Assembly (NCBI GenBank): GCA_035359995.1
Contig: DAORZT010000045.1
Location: 1-25,274, forward strand
Reading direction: 5' to 3'
Origin: JAKPCT01 sp029553165
Lineage (GTDB): Bacteria > Bacillota > UBA4882 > UBA8346
Length of the DNA stretch: 25,274 nucleotides
The first letter of the stretch is position 1, and each line of letters starts with the position of its first letter. Made by a program: the position numbers and the translations under genes. Positions 14,790-22,969 of this stretch are shown here, piece after piece. A model generated the notes under the pieces. The model made no database searches and was not told the origin of the DNA. It worked only from the letters and a program-made list of their open reading frames with translations.

Positions 14790-15755
14790 ATGAAGAAGCT
14801 TTTAGAAGTTAGCGAACTCCAGAAGAGTTTTCCGTTAAAGACCAACTTTTTCGGGAAGACAGTCCAGGTTGTCAAAGCGGTCGATCGGGTTAGTTTTACA
14901 ATTGCGCCCGGTGAAACCTTAGGGTTGGTGGGTGAATCAGGTTGTGGTAAAACAACGCTTGGCCGTTGTATCTTGCGTCTGCTTGAGCCGAGCAGTGGCC
15001 GGATTGAATTTAATAACCGGATCATTACCGGGATCTCCCAACGGGAGTTGCGGCAATATCGTCCGCAGATGCAGATTGTTTTCCAAGATCCTTACTCCTC
15101 TTTAAACCCCCGAATGACGATTGCGGATATTATTGGAGAGGGATTGATGGAGCATGGTCTGGTCAAGAATAACCGTCAAAAAGAAGAAGCCGTAGTGGAG
15201 CTGCTGGAGAAGGTTGGCCTTTCAACGCAAATTTTACATCGTTACCCGCATGAATTTTCGGGAGGACAGCGCCAGCGGATTGCGATCGCGCGGGCGATTG
15301 CTTTAAATCCGTTATTTATGGTCTGTGATGAAGCAGTATCAGCCTTGGATGTCTCGATCCAGGCGCAAATAATCAACTTATTTATTAAATTGCGTCAGGA
15401 ATATAATCTTGCATATTTATTCATTACCCATGATTTGGCTGTAGTCAAGCATCTGTCCCACCGGATTGCGGTGATGTATTTGGGACAGATCGTGGAGTTG
15501 GGGCCTACTGCAGCGCTCTTTCAAAATCCGATTCATCCATATACTAACTTGCTGTTGGATTCGATTCCGCTCCCTGATCCGAAAGTCCGGAAAGAAAGAA
15601 AGGCTGTTTTAAAGGGTGAGTTTGAAAGTTTACCGGGTAAAGAATCAGGGTGTAAGTTTGCCCCGCGTTGTCCAAAAGTGATGGCGATTTGCCGAGAACA
15701 GGACCCCCCTCTTAAAAATGTGAATGAACAACATTTTGTTAAGTGTTTCCATTAA
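14790..15755 (+). CDS. Peptide ABC transporter ATPase (DppF/OppF type)
   Basis: This is the second ATPase of the importer, 321 residues long. It has Walker A G48-ESGCGK-T55, Q-loop Q99, signature FSGGQ at 156-160, Walker B with D180-E181 (FMVCDEAVSALD), and switch H214. The C-terminal cysteines are C288, C294, C301 and C319, in the same pattern as in its neighbour. It corresponds to the C-terminal half of YejF. ATG 14790 was preferred because CAGGTG (14775-14780) sits nine bases upstream; an in-frame GTG at 14778 overlaps that site and would add MYLL. It is the last gene of the transporter run, with no clear terminator after it. Confidence 0.93.
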   Translation: MKKLLEVSELQKSFPLKTNFFGKTVQVVKAVDRVSFTIAPGETLGLVGESGCGKTTLGRCILRLLEPSSGRIEFNNRIITGISQRELRQYRPQMQIVFQDPYSSLNPRMTIADIIGEGLMEHGLVKNNRQKEEAVVELLEKVGLSTQILHRYPHEFSGGQRQRIAIARAIALNPLFMVCDEAVSALDVSIQAQIINLFIKLRQEYNLAYLFITHDLAVVKHLSHRIAVMYLGQIVELGPTAALFQNPIHPYTNLLLDSIPLPDPKVRKERKAVLKGEFESLPGKESGCKFAPRCPKVMAICREQDPPLKNVNEQHFVKCFH

Positions 15756-15836
15756 ATTGATTTTGAGTGAAAATGAATACGAGACAGATAAACTTAGTTA
15801 GCTTTACCGAACGTTTAATCACTTAAGGAGCAAGTA

Positions 15837-16376
15837 ATGACAGAAAATTCAATTCTTTTAACGATAATTGATAAAGTCTTCAAACCAGATCAGTGTTTTA
15901 AGTATTCAAACCTTGAAATAAAAGGATTTCGGTTAATTGCCAGTAAGGAAGATCAACAAAATGCCGGTTATTTTATCAATCCTGAAGTAACCGAAGCAGC
16001 GATTAAAGAGCGTAAGCGGCAATTTGGTCCCAATCCAATTAAACCGTACAAGGATTATTTCGGTGAATTTGTGTTAGAGACTAATATCGTACCGGAAGTA
16101 CTTAGTGTTAAGTTTGCGATTGGATATACGATCAATTCTAAAGTTACAACTGTAGATGATCTATCCAATTTTGGCTGGTTGCGTCTTTGTACCGGAATCG
16201 TTGATATTGAGTATCCTAACTTAGCCCATCATAAACAACTACTGGATTATTTGTTGCAGCACTCAAAGAAGCCACGGTTTTTAATTACCAGAATCTATCA
16301 CTATCTTCAGTTTAGTCTTTATCAACAGCTTACGGCAGAAATATCAGAGATGGAACATCCCCTAATCCAACCATGA
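15837..16376 (+). CDS. Hypothetical protein, no family recognised
   Basis: I do not recognise this 179-residue protein. It has no signal peptide and no membrane segment. It is mixed in charge and rich in aromatic residues, with distinctive segments GYFINPEVTEAAIKERKRQFG, FGWLRLCTGIVDIEYP and PRFLITRIYHYLQF. Only two cysteines (residues 20 and 116) are present and no metal-binding or catalytic motif stands out. The reading frame is convincing: AAGGAG lies six bases before the ATG and codon use resembles the neighbours. It sits between the peptide importer and the lipoprotein-kinase-regulator unit, about 80 bases from the former and 100 from the latter, so its association with either is uncertain. 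Confidence 0.8.
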   Translation: MTENSILLTIIDKVFKPDQCFKYSNLEIKGFRLIASKEDQQNAGYFINPEVTEAAIKERKRQFGPNPIKPYKDYFGEFVLETNIVPEVLSVKFAIGYTINSKVTTVDDLSNFGWLRLCTGIVDIEYPNLAHHKQLLDYLLQHSKKPRFLITRIYHYLQFSLYQQLTAEISEMEHPLIQP

Positions 16377-16403
16377 CAGTGATATTATATTAAAAAATTA
16401 TTG

Positions 16404-16415
16404 TTGAGTACTCAA
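16404..16415 (+). promoter_or_regulatory. 12-bp perfect palindrome, possible operator
   Basis: TTGAGTACTCAA is a perfect 12-base palindrome in the roughly 100-base gap before the binding-protein gene. It lies about 75 bases upstream of that start codon and just upstream of the only promoter-like match. It could be a regulator site; no known consensus is matched with confidence. Confidence 0.3.
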
Positions 16416-16437
16416 AAAACTCTATCTTAATTGGGAA

Positions 16438-16465
16438 TTGATGACGATAAATCTATAAGTAAAAT
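16438..16465 (+). promoter_or_regulatory. Possible promoter of the signalling operon
   Basis: TTGATG at 16438-16443 and TAAAAT at 16460-16465 are 16 bases apart. The match is moderate. No better candidate was found in the gap before the lipoprotein gene. Confidence 0.35.
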
Positions 16466-16479
16466 TAAGGGATAATCTA

Positions 16480-17610
16480 ATGAGACTAAGAAGCCGAATT
16501 GTTTTCAAATTTTTATTAGTAATTTTCTTACTTTTTACTGCTTCTTGTCATTATAAACAAGAGTCAATTAAGGTCGGGTTTGTCGGGACTCTAATCGGGC
16601 GTTATTCTGATATCAGTATCAACTGCCGCAACGGAGTGATGTTAGCCGTTGAAGAGATCAACCAAAATGGTGGAGTTAACGGGATTCCAATTGAGTTGAT
16701 TATTAAAGATGATCAGATGGATCCGGAAACGGCAATCAGGGTTAACCATGAATTGCACCAATCGGGTGTTCAAGTAGTCATCGGCCATATGACCAGTGCG
16801 ATGTCGTCAGTAGCATTACCCGAGATTACTAAATTAAAAATGTTAATGATCAGTCCAACTACGAGTGCGACCAGCTTTAGCGGATTGGACGATTATTTTT
16901 TGCGGGTTTACCCCAGTAATGAACAATCACAGCAAATCCTGGCACAATTCATCTATTATAAATACAAACTGAAAAAGATCGCAATTGTAGCTGATTTAAG
17001 GAATCAAAATTATTCCGAAGAGTGGGCAGTTGATTTTCGTACTGAGTTTCAAAGACTTGGGGGCGAGATCGAGAAAATGGTCTCTTTTTATTCCAGGGTT
17101 TCAGTAAATATGAATCAAATTGCCCAACAAATATTGGAGGCTAAACCGGAAGGGATACTGATAATTGCAAACTCGAATGATACGGCTAATTTCTGTCAAC
17201 AGATCAAAAAATACAATCGCCAACTTCCCCTCTTTACAACCAGCTGGGCAATCTCCGGAAGTATTTTGGAGTATGGTGGGACAGCAGTTGAGGGTCTTGT
17301 TTTTCCGGAGATCTTCGATCGGGATCATCCTGGAGAAACCTATCAATGTTTTTTAAAAGCATATATCGAGCGTTTTGGAGATGAACCAAGTTTTGCCGCG
17401 TTGATGGGCTATGAGACGATGCAGGTGATCTTTCAGGCCATGCTAAATTTGGAAGAGATCAGTTCCGACGGATTGAAGGAAGCGATCATTAACCAGCGTA
17501 ATTTTAAGGGATTGCAAGAGGATTTTCAAATTGATAAGTATGGAGATGCTTATCGTTACTTCAAGTTATTTACGATCAGTGACGGGAAAATTAAAAGGAT
17601 TGACATGTGA
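16480..17610 (+). CDS. LIV-type substrate-binding lipoprotein, probable sensor component
   Basis: This 376-residue periplasmic-binding-protein fold (Peripla_BP_6, branched-chain amino acid type) starts with a lipoprotein signal. A hydrophobic run ends in FTAS-C23, so the mature protein should be lipid-anchored outside the membrane. Family features include KVGFVGTLIGRYSDISINCRNGVMLAVEEIN, GGVNGIPIELIIKDDQMDPETA, VIGHMTSAMSSVALPEI and MLMISPTTSATSFSG. No permease or ATPase genes accompany it. The histidine kinase gene begins on the very next base after its stop codon. Established examples exist of such binding proteins passing ligand status to membrane kinases, so a sensing role is likely. Ligand identity cannot be inferred; amino acids, amides or related small molecules are typical of the fold. 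Confidence 0.88.
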   Translation: MRLRSRIVFKFLLVIFLLFTASCHYKQESIKVGFVGTLIGRYSDISINCRNGVMLAVEEINQNGGVNGIPIELIIKDDQMDPETAIRVNHELHQSGVQVVIGHMTSAMSSVALPEITKLKMLMISPTTSATSFSGLDDYFLRVYPSNEQSQQILAQFIYYKYKLKKIAIVADLRNQNYSEEWAVDFRTEFQRLGGEIEKMVSFYSRVSVNMNQIAQQILEAKPEGILIIANSNDTANFCQQIKKYNRQLPLFTTSWAISGSILEYGGTAVEGLVFPEIFDRDHPGETYQCFLKAYIERFGDEPSFAALMGYETMQVIFQAMLNLEEISSDGLKEAIINQRNFKGLQEDFQIDKYGDAYRYFKLFTISDGKIKRIDM

Positions 17611-19677
17611 ATGAGATTGATCAAAATAAAAGAAAGCCTTAAGACAGTTTTAACGTTAAATTATATTATTGTAGTAACAACGCCAATCTTATTGATCAGT
17701 ATTGTTAATTTGAGTTTTTTAGCCAATAACTTACAGCACCAGGTCGCAGAGAAAAACAACTACATTTCCAGTACGTTGGTCCAGGAACTCGAAGAATTTT
17801 TGAATCACCAACAGAGCGTCTTAGGTTTAGTTGAGGATTCTTTTAAGACCAAAGATATTCAAATGGATATCTTTTTGAATTCAATTATTAATAATTATTC
17901 ATTATTTGATATGATCCAAATTGCTGACAATAACGGGATCGTCAAGCATGTTGCGCCATTTCGGGAAGATTATCGTGAGATCAGTATTTCGGGATATAGT
18001 TTTTATAAGGAAGCAACTAAAAATTACTTTTACTGGTCAAATGTCTTTATGTCATTACAGACCGGACAGCCGACTATTGCCGTGACGCGGAAGATCAAAA
18101 ACGGTTTGGTGATTGGTTATTTAAATTTAAGTAAAATCAGCGATATTTTTGACCGGGTTTATATTGGTGATTCCGGTTGGGTTGAGATTGTCGATCGGAA
18201 TGGAACTGTTATTTTCTATAAAGATAAGTCACAGATCTATCAAAGAATGAATTTCAAAAACCGGTTTATCACCCAACAAGGACTTCAAGGAAAATATGGA
18301 GAATATCGCTATAAAGAATCCGGTGTTTTAATGTTAGCGAACGTTGCTTTAGTAACGCAGACAGGTTGGCCGGTGACGGTCTGTCAAACAGTTGAAGAGG
18401 CCTATCGGGCGGTAGTAATGACCAGAAATGTCTTTCTTTTGGGTACTTTAGGCACCTTAATTCTGGCGATCTTATTAGCACTTCGAAACTTAAACAAGAT
18501 TATGCAACCGTTGGCATCTTTGGCTAATTGGACCAAAGAAGTGGCCGCCGGTAATTATGCGATTACGTTTCAAGAAAAAACTTATGAAGAATTTAATGAA
18601 TTAGCGGATTATTTTCATAAAATGACCGAGGCGATTCAATACCGTGAACAAGCGTTTCGGGACAGCGAAGAGCGTTATGCTTTGGCGGTTATCGGCGCCA
18701 AAGACGGGTTATGGGACTGGGATTTGGTTAAAGACGAATTTTACTATTCGCCGCGTTGGAAAGAGATCCTTGGCTATAGTAATCTGGAGATAGCCAATAG
18801 TCCTAGTGAATGGTTTGATCGAATCCATCCTGAAGATTATGAGCGGGTGAAAAGCGATTTGGATCGCCATTTTAAGGGTTATGATGATCATTTTCAGAAT
18901 GAGCATCGTTTATTACACAAAAACGGTTCTTATTTTTGGGTATTAGCCAGAGGAATTGTAATTAAGGATCGTGATCAGAAGTTATACCGGATGGCCGGTT
19001 CGTTAACTGACATCTCGGAACGGAAATTTTCAGAGGAGCAGATTAAAGCTTCATTAAAAGAGAAAGAATTATTGTTAAAAGAGATCCATCACCGGGTTAA
19101 AAACAATATGCAGGTGATCTCGAGTCTGTTAAGATTACAGTTGAATTATATGTCCAATGAAAAATATAAGGAGATGTTTAAAGACAGTCAAAACCGGATC
19201 AAGTCAATGGCATTGGTCCACGAAAAACTCTACCAGTCAAATGACTTAACCAGGATTGATTTTAAAGATTACGTTGAGAATTTAGCAAGCAGTCTCTTTC
19301 GTTCGTATGGAATTGATACTGAAAGAATTTCGCTTTCGGTTAAAGTTGTCGATATAATGGTCGGAATTGATACGGCGATTCCTTGCGGGCTGATAATCAA
19401 TGAGTTGTTATCGAATGCGTTAAAATATGCGTTTCCGGATGAACGGAGTGGTGTCATTGAAATCTGTATTGGAAAAAATCCGGACAATCAAATTGAATTA
19501 GTGGTCCGGGATAATGGAGTTGGGTTACCTGAAGATTTTGATTTAAACAAGTGCGAATCTCTGGGATTACAATTGGTAACTGTTTTAACTCAAGACCAGC
19601 TTCAAGGGGAAATTACGTTTGAACGCAAAAATGGTACTGAGTTTCGGTTAAAGTTTCAGGAGGTAAATAATGGCTGA
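17611..19677 (+). CDS. Sensor histidine kinase, Cache-like/HAMP/PAS/HisKA_2
   Basis: The 688-residue membrane kinase has a first transmembrane helix at about 18-38 and an extracellular region of roughly 230 residues that looks like a double Cache domain (IADNNGIVKHVAP, SGYSFYKEA, TIAVTRKIKNGLVIGYLNL, IVDRNGTVIFYKD). A second helix follows at about 272-291, then HAMP (about 292-345), a PAS_3 domain (about 352-478) and the kinase core. The phospho-acceptor motif EIHHRVKNNMQV places the likely site at H494, with H493 beside it, in a HisKA_2 module. The ATPase domain has INELLSNALKYAF, RDNGVGLP and SLGLQLV. The start ATG abuts the binding-protein stop, and the gene overlaps the next by eight bases, so the three are almost certainly co-expressed. 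The cognate regulator is the next gene. Confidence 0.93.
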   Translation: MRLIKIKESLKTVLTLNYIIVVTTPILLISIVNLSFLANNLQHQVAEKNNYISSTLVQELEEFLNHQQSVLGLVEDSFKTKDIQMDIFLNSIINNYSLFDMIQIADNNGIVKHVAPFREDYREISISGYSFYKEATKNYFYWSNVFMSLQTGQPTIAVTRKIKNGLVIGYLNLSKISDIFDRVYIGDSGWVEIVDRNGTVIFYKDKSQIYQRMNFKNRFITQQGLQGKYGEYRYKESGVLMLANVALVTQTGWPVTVCQTVEEAYRAVVMTRNVFLLGTLGTLILAILLALRNLNKIMQPLASLANWTKEVAAGNYAITFQEKTYEEFNELADYFHKMTEAIQYREQAFRDSEERYALAVIGAKDGLWDWDLVKDEFYYSPRWKEILGYSNLEIANSPSEWFDRIHPEDYERVKSDLDRHFKGYDDHFQNEHRLLHKNGSYFWVLARGIVIKDRDQKLYRMAGSLTDISERKFSEEQIKASLKEKELLLKEIHHRVKNNMQVISSLLRLQLNYMSNEKYKEMFKDSQNRIKSMALVHEKLYQSNDLTRIDFKDYVENLASSLFRSYGIDTERISLSVKVVDIMVGIDTAIPCGLIINELLSNALKYAFPDERSGVIEICIGKNPDNQIELVVRDNGVGLPEDFDLNKCESLGLQLVTVLTQDQLQGEITFERKNGTEFRLKFQEVNNG

Positions 19678-22213
19678 AACCAAAATTTTAGTAGTTGAAG
19701 ACTCCAGTATTGTGGCGATCGATATTAAGCGGTCTTTACAGAAATTAGGCTATAATGTTGTAGCAACCGCTGCCTCAGCTGAAGAAGCAATTGCGAAGGT
19801 TGTTGAAAACGAGCCGGAACTGATATTGATGGACATTCGTCTTAAAGGTGATACTGACGGGGTTGATACGGCGCGAATAATTAAGGATAAATACGACATT
19901 CCAATCATTTATCTGACTGCTTATTCTGATGAAGAGACCTTGGAACGTGCCAAATTGACCGAACCGTTTGGTTATATTATCAAACCCTTTGAAGAGCGTG
20001 AGTTGCAAACGGCGATCGAGATGGCATTATACAAGCATCAGATGGATCTGAAGATTAAAGAAAGTCAGAAATGGCTTTCAATCACCTTACAAAGCATTGG
20101 TGATGCTGTAATTGCTACCGATGAACGGTCACGGGTTAAATTTTTAAACCCCATTGCCGAACGGTTAACCGGGTGGAGTCAATCCGAAGCATTCAATCGC
20201 CCATTAGCTGAAATTTTTAAAATTGTGAGTGAGACTTCCGGGCAGACCGAGCAGAATCCGGTTGACAAAGTATTTGAAACCGGTACGATTATTGGTTTGG
20301 CTAATCATACAATCTTAATCAATAAAAATGGTCAACGAATTCCGATCGATGATAATGCTGCTCCGATCAGGGATGAAAATGGACGGATTATTGGTGTTGT
20401 TTTAGTTTTTCGGGACATTACCGAACGGCGCGAAATCCAACGCCAAATCGAGCAAAGCGAAGAACGCTACCGTGCTGTAGTGGAACAAGCGTCCGAAGGG
20501 ATTTATTTGGTTGACGTGATTACCAAGCGTGTGGTAGAAGCCAATAAAACTTTTCAGGAACTATTGGGATATTCCAATGAAGAAGTTAAAAACCTGACAC
20601 TTTATGACCTGTTAGATTATAGCCGTGAACGGATCGATGATAATATTCGCCGAATCTGTGAGATAAAGCAGCCACTCATTGATGAATGTAAGTTTCGTTG
20701 TAAAAACAATAGCTTACTGGAGATGCGAATGAGTGCCACCTTGATTACTTATGGCGGGCGCGAGGTGATTTGTGGCGTTGCGCACGATATCAGTGAGCGC
20801 AAACGGGCCGAAGAAGCACTACGCAAAAGTGAAGCCAAGTTTCGAATGTTGGTTCAGTCAATACCTGATTTAATGTTTCGGGTTAATAAAGACGGAGTGA
20901 TTAAAGATTTCAAGCCTGCCAAAGATTTTGATTCTCCGGTATTAGCGAATGATATTGTTGGTAAAGCCTTTATTGAGATCTTACCGGAACCAATAGCTGA
21001 TTTATATAATTTAAACATTGAAATAGCGATCAAAACCGGTGATGTTCAGGTGTTTGAATATTCTTTTCCAGTAAAGCAAGGGACCAGATACCGTGAAGCA
21101 CGAATCGTCCCGGTGACCAATGATGAAGTCCTGATTTTGATTCGCGATATCACTGAACGTAAAGAGATGGAAGAGCAGCTAAAGTATCTAAGCCTGCATG
21201 ATCCGTTGACCGGGATTTACAATCGGACTTATTTTGAGGAAGAACTATACCGGCTCGGAGAAGCGCGCCAATTGAAGTTAGGAATTATTATCTGTGACCT
21301 TGATGGCTTAAAACTGGTCAATGATACTTTGGGACATGAACGCGGAGACGTTTTATTAAAAGCGACTGCAGAGGTGATTAAACGCTCAATCCGTCAGGGT
21401 GATTTAATTGCCAGGATCGGTGGCGATGAATTTGCCATTTTGTTAGCTGATAATGACGTCAAAATTGTTGAAGCGGTGTGTCAACGAATTAAAGAACAAG
21501 TTGAGCAATATAATAAACTCAATCCGGAACTGCTATTAAACATCTCGTTTGGCTTTGCAGTGAGCACAGATAATACAACTAATGTCAGCAGTATCTTCAA
21601 AGAAGCGGATGACAATATGTACCGGGAGAAACTTTATCGAAGCCAAAGTACCCGTAGTACAATAGTTCAGGCGATGATGAAAGTTCTGGAAGTAAAAGAT
21701 TTTATTACGGAAGGTCATGCCAATCGTCTCCAAGAACTGATCGTTGATTTGGCAACGTCGATCGGTTTACCGGAACCAAGTGTTACCAACTTAAGGCTTC
21801 TGGCGCAATTTCATGATATTGGTAAAGTAGGTACACCCGATCGGGTTCTTTTTAAAGAAGGGCTCCTCAACGGTGAAGAGAAGCTTGAAATCCAGCGTCA
21901 TGCAGAGATTGGTAACCGCATTGCCAAATCGATTCCTGATTTAGTTCCGATTGCTGACTGGATCTTAAAGCATCATGAATGGTGGAACGGAGAAGGTTAT
22001 CCATTAGGTCTTAAAGGGGAAGAGATCCCGTTAGAATCCCGGATCTTGGCAATTGCTGACGCTTATGATGCGATGACCAGCGACCGTCCTTACCGGAAAG
22101 CATTATCCCATGAAGCTGCTGTAGCCGAGATTAAGAAATGTGCCGGTAGCCAGTTTGATCCGATGTTGGTGGAACGTTTTATTGAAGTATTGGCAAAGAA
22201 GCACCGGAAGTAA
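19670..22213 (+). CDS. Response regulator REC-PAS-PAS-PAS-GGDEF-HD-GYP, bifunctional c-di-GMP enzyme
   Basis: This 847-residue cytoplasmic regulator contains a receiver domain (1-125) with phospho-acceptor D55, acidic E10-D11, YLTAY and IIKPF. Three PAS domains follow (about 130-255, 265-380, 385-490), each ending in a D-I-T/S-E-R linker. The GGDEF domain (about 495-650) has an intact GGDEF motif at 584-588 and an intact inhibitory site R575-x2-D578 five residues before it. The HD-GYP domain (about 665-847) has H715-D716-IGK and the full HHExxNGxGYP motif at 768-778. So both cyclic di-GMP synthesis and breakdown look possible, with the kinase upstream controlling the balance. AGGAGG is seven bases before the ATG, inside the kinase gene. 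The iron-exporter-like pair follows after 15 bases. Confidence 0.95.
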   Translation: MAETKILVVEDSSIVAIDIKRSLQKLGYNVVATAASAEEAIAKVVENEPELILMDIRLKGDTDGVDTARIIKDKYDIPIIYLTAYSDEETLERAKLTEPFGYIIKPFEERELQTAIEMALYKHQMDLKIKESQKWLSITLQSIGDAVIATDERSRVKFLNPIAERLTGWSQSEAFNRPLAEIFKIVSETSGQTEQNPVDKVFETGTIIGLANHTILINKNGQRIPIDDNAAPIRDENGRIIGVVLVFRDITERREIQRQIEQSEERYRAVVEQASEGIYLVDVITKRVVEANKTFQELLGYSNEEVKNLTLYDLLDYSRERIDDNIRRICEIKQPLIDECKFRCKNNSLLEMRMSATLITYGGREVICGVAHDISERKRAEEALRKSEAKFRMLVQSIPDLMFRVNKDGVIKDFKPAKDFDSPVLANDIVGKAFIEILPEPIADLYNLNIEIAIKTGDVQVFEYSFPVKQGTRYREARIVPVTNDEVLILIRDITERKEMEEQLKYLSLHDPLTGIYNRTYFEEELYRLGEARQLKLGIIICDLDGLKLVNDTLGHERGDVLLKATAEVIKRSIRQGDLIARIGGDEFAILLADNDVKIVEAVCQRIKEQVEQYNKLNPELLLNISFGFAVSTDNTTNVSSIFKEADDNMYREKLYRSQSTRSTIVQAMMKVLEVKDFITEGHANRLQELIVDLATSIGLPEPSVTNLRLLAQFHDIGKVGTPDRVLFKEGLLNGEEKLEIQRHAEIGNRIAKSIPDLVPIADWILKHHEWWNGEGYPLGLKGEEIPLESRILAIADAYDAMTSDRPYRKALSHEAAVAEIKKCAGSQFDPMLVERFIEVLAKKHRK

Positions 22214-22228
22214 AAGGAGTATGCTGAT

Positions 22229-22969
22229 TTGACACCCCAATTTGTGTTGGATGATGTTTCATTAATAAAATCCAATCATAATCAAACAAATACAATATTG
22301 AAAAACATCAATTTGACTATTTACACCAATCAAATAACGAGTTTGATTGGGCCTTCCGGAGCAGGAAAAAGCAGTCTGTTACGGTTATTAAACCGGTTAG
22401 ACGATCCTTCTGCCGGAGCGATTTACTATGACGGTCAACTGTTGAAAGACTTTGATGTCCTCGAATTACGCCGGAAAGTTGGAATGGTGTTTCAGATACC
22501 AGTGATGTTTGATACTACAGTAGCGGAGAACATCAAATATGCCTCCCGTTTTGGCAAAAATAAGAAGAAGACAGATAAAAGTGTGATTGAACTACTGGAT
22601 ATGGTTGGGCTGGATCCGGGATTAGCTGAAAGGGATGCATTGCAACTTTCGGTGGGTCAGCAGCAAAGGGTGGCCCTGGCGCGAACGCTGTATACCGAAC
22701 CGGAGGTGCTGTTGTTAGATGAGTTAACTGCCCCATTAGATCCAACAACTGCGCAGGAGATTCTCAATTTGATTCGTAAATTGCAAACTCAGTTAGGATT
22801 AACCATCGTTATCATTACCCACCTTCTCCAACAAGCCCGCGATTATTCCGACTTTACCGTTTATTTGGAAAATGGTAAATTGATCGAATTTAATCACACC
22901 GAAGCTTTATTTTCAAATCCGGAACATGAGGCGGTTTTGGAATTTATTCAGGGGAGAAGAGCCCGATGA
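22229..22969 (+). CDS. fetA: FetA/YbbL-type ABC transporter ATPase
   Basis: This 246-residue cytoplasmic ATPase is probably the partner of the UPF0014 permease encoded next. It has Walker A G41-PSGAGK-S48, Q-loop Q89, Walker B with D164-E165 and switch H198. The signature reads LSVGQ (140-144), with valine where glycine is usual, and the segment after Walker B is DELTAPLD rather than DEPTSALD. The catalytic residues remain. The start is TTG, nine bases after AAGGAG; the ATG at 22221 leads only to a four-codon frame. It overlaps the permease gene by four bases (ATGA). E. coli FetAB is reported to export iron; that function here is by family only. Confidence 0.85.
   Translation: MTPQFVLDDVSLIKSNHNQTNTILKNINLTIYTNQITSLIGPSGAGKSSLLRLLNRLDDPSAGAIYYDGQLLKDFDVLELRRKVGMVFQIPVMFDTTVAENIKYASRFGKNKKKTDKSVIELLDMVGLDPGLAERDALQLSVGQQQRVALARTLYTEPEVLLLDELTAPLDPTTAQEILNLIRKLQTQLGLTIVIITHLLQQARDYSDFTVYLENGKLIEFNHTEALFSNPEHEAVLEFIQGRRAR

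Noticed and set aside
15756..15836. Promoter in the gap before the hypothetical gene
   Set aside because: TTGAGT at 15763 is followed at 17 bases only by AGATAA, too weak to call.
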